The notes below the pieces were generated by a model, which ran no database searches, was not told where the DNA came from, and saw only the letters and a list, made by a program, of their open reading frames with translations. A program made the translations under genes and the position numbers. Source: an uncultured Endomicrobiia bacterium (GTDB lineage Bacteria; Elusimicrobiota; Endomicrobiia; DTEH01). Taken from it: a stretch of DNA of 64,000 nt. The stretch spans positions 1-64,000 of the forward strand of contig CALFVX010000003.1 in the NCBI GenBank assembly GCA_937928765.1, in the 5' to 3' direction. Positions 63,687 through 64,000 of this stretch are shown piece by piece; the stretch's first letter is position 1, and every line of letters starts with the position of its first letter.

Positions 63687-64000
63687 TTACAACATTCCAA
63701 ATAACCACCCTGCAATTGTAGACATTAAAACAACAAGGATAACATAAGTTAATGCCTTCTTCCATCCTAATTCTCCGGCTATAACAAGAATTGATGGAAG
63801 AGAAAGCGAAGGTCCTGCAAGAAGTAGTGCTAAAGCAGGCCCGTGTCCCATACCAGCGCCAATAAGTCCTTGTAATATTGGAATTTCTGTCAATGTGGCG
63901 AAATACATTAATGCTCCAGATATTGAAGCAAAAAAGTTAGCAAAAATCGAATTACCACCAACAAGATTTGCCACCCATTCATTTGGAATTAAAGCTTCAT
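63687..64000 (-). CDS. permease (DUF318/ArsP_1 family), 3' part
   Basis: The open frame runs on to the end of the window (encoding EALIPNEWVANLV from about 63998), so the start lies beyond. Visible are GGNSIFANFFASISGALMYF, TEIPILQGLIGAGMGHGPAL and ALLLAGPSLSLPSILVI, then a last segment TYVILVVLMSTIAGWLFGML. This matches the putative permease family, including SO_0444-type metal or organoarsenic efflux proteins. Substrate unknown. Confidence 0.88.
   Translation of the reverse strand, partial: EALIPNEWVANLVGGNSIFANFFASISGALMYFATLTEIPILQGLIGAGMGHGPALALLLAGPSLSLPSILVIAGELGWKKALTYVILVVLMSTIAGWLFGML

Overview
This window is 64 kb of a very AT-rich bacterial chromosome, probably from an uncultured, strictly anaerobic, Gram-negative-type fermenter. 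The evidence is a bifurcating-type trimeric [FeFe]-hydrogenase with all three maturases and Rex, many radical-SAM enzymes, a V-type ATPase fragment with a Na+-site signature, a small outer-membrane-like barrel protein, prepilins, and a spore-photoproduct-lyase-like and UvdE DNA repair set. TGA is used as a normal stop. I cannot assign a phylum from sequence alone; the mix would fit poorly cultured lineages such as Elusimicrobiota or Omnitrophota.

Layout. 1-12,375 (+) is a sulfur-assimilation region: the end of hemL, a sulfite-reductase/TusA fusion, ThiS, cysteine synthase, threonine synthase, a MoaD-E1 fusion, a NIL-domain protein, a frameshifted sodium:solute symporter, Thi4, and NifS. It is interrupted by an IS200-like RAYT transposase gene set in a cluster of GAGGCT/AGCCTC palindromes. 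12,401-17,956 (+) holds rtcB, tyrS, a DUF4321 protein, maf, an HD-domain protein and xerD. 17,964-22,123 (-) holds pgi and a tightly overlapping four-gene unit with a photoproduct-lyase-like radical SAM protein, a DUF763 protein and two small uncharacterised proteins, one of them a 51-residue membrane peptide. A decayed anion-transporter gene follows (22,140-23,210).

23,217-31,920 (-) is mostly metabolism and repair: a TudS-like protein, purC, a 3-methyladenine glycosylase, an aminotransferase, a methyltransferase, purE, uvdE and GTP-type PEP carboxykinase. 32,055-40,661 holds rtcA, a small lipoprotein, pfkA, nth, an orphan DNA methyltransferase, a BASS transporter, V-ATPase subunits C/E/K and serS. 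40,764-45,972 holds a large secreted glycosidase-like/amidase fusion, an unlisted pseudogene of a pyrimidine-dimer glycosylase (43,873-44,304, minus) and a CrtI-type oxidase. 45,982-54,892 (-) is the complete hydrogenase unit rex-hydB-hydA-hydC-hydG-hydE-hydF. 55,098-62,869 (-) holds a DUF6951-like protein, a HAD phosphatase, a YgjV-like protein, rimO and three pilus-type proteins, one an 846-residue prepilin carrying a large extracellular cargo. The window ends with a small-multidrug-export-like protein (+) and the 3' part of a permease (-).

How it works together. Sulfite would be reduced with sirohaem enzyme chemistry. Sulfide or sulfur would then be loaded on ThiS/MoaD-type carriers by the E1 enzyme and passed to cysteine or methionine synthesis and thiazole. 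Central carbon flow is represented by Pgi, PfkA and PckG, and electrons leave as H2 through HydABC under Rex control. Three clear pseudogenes (two transporters, one repair enzyme) point to ongoing gene loss.
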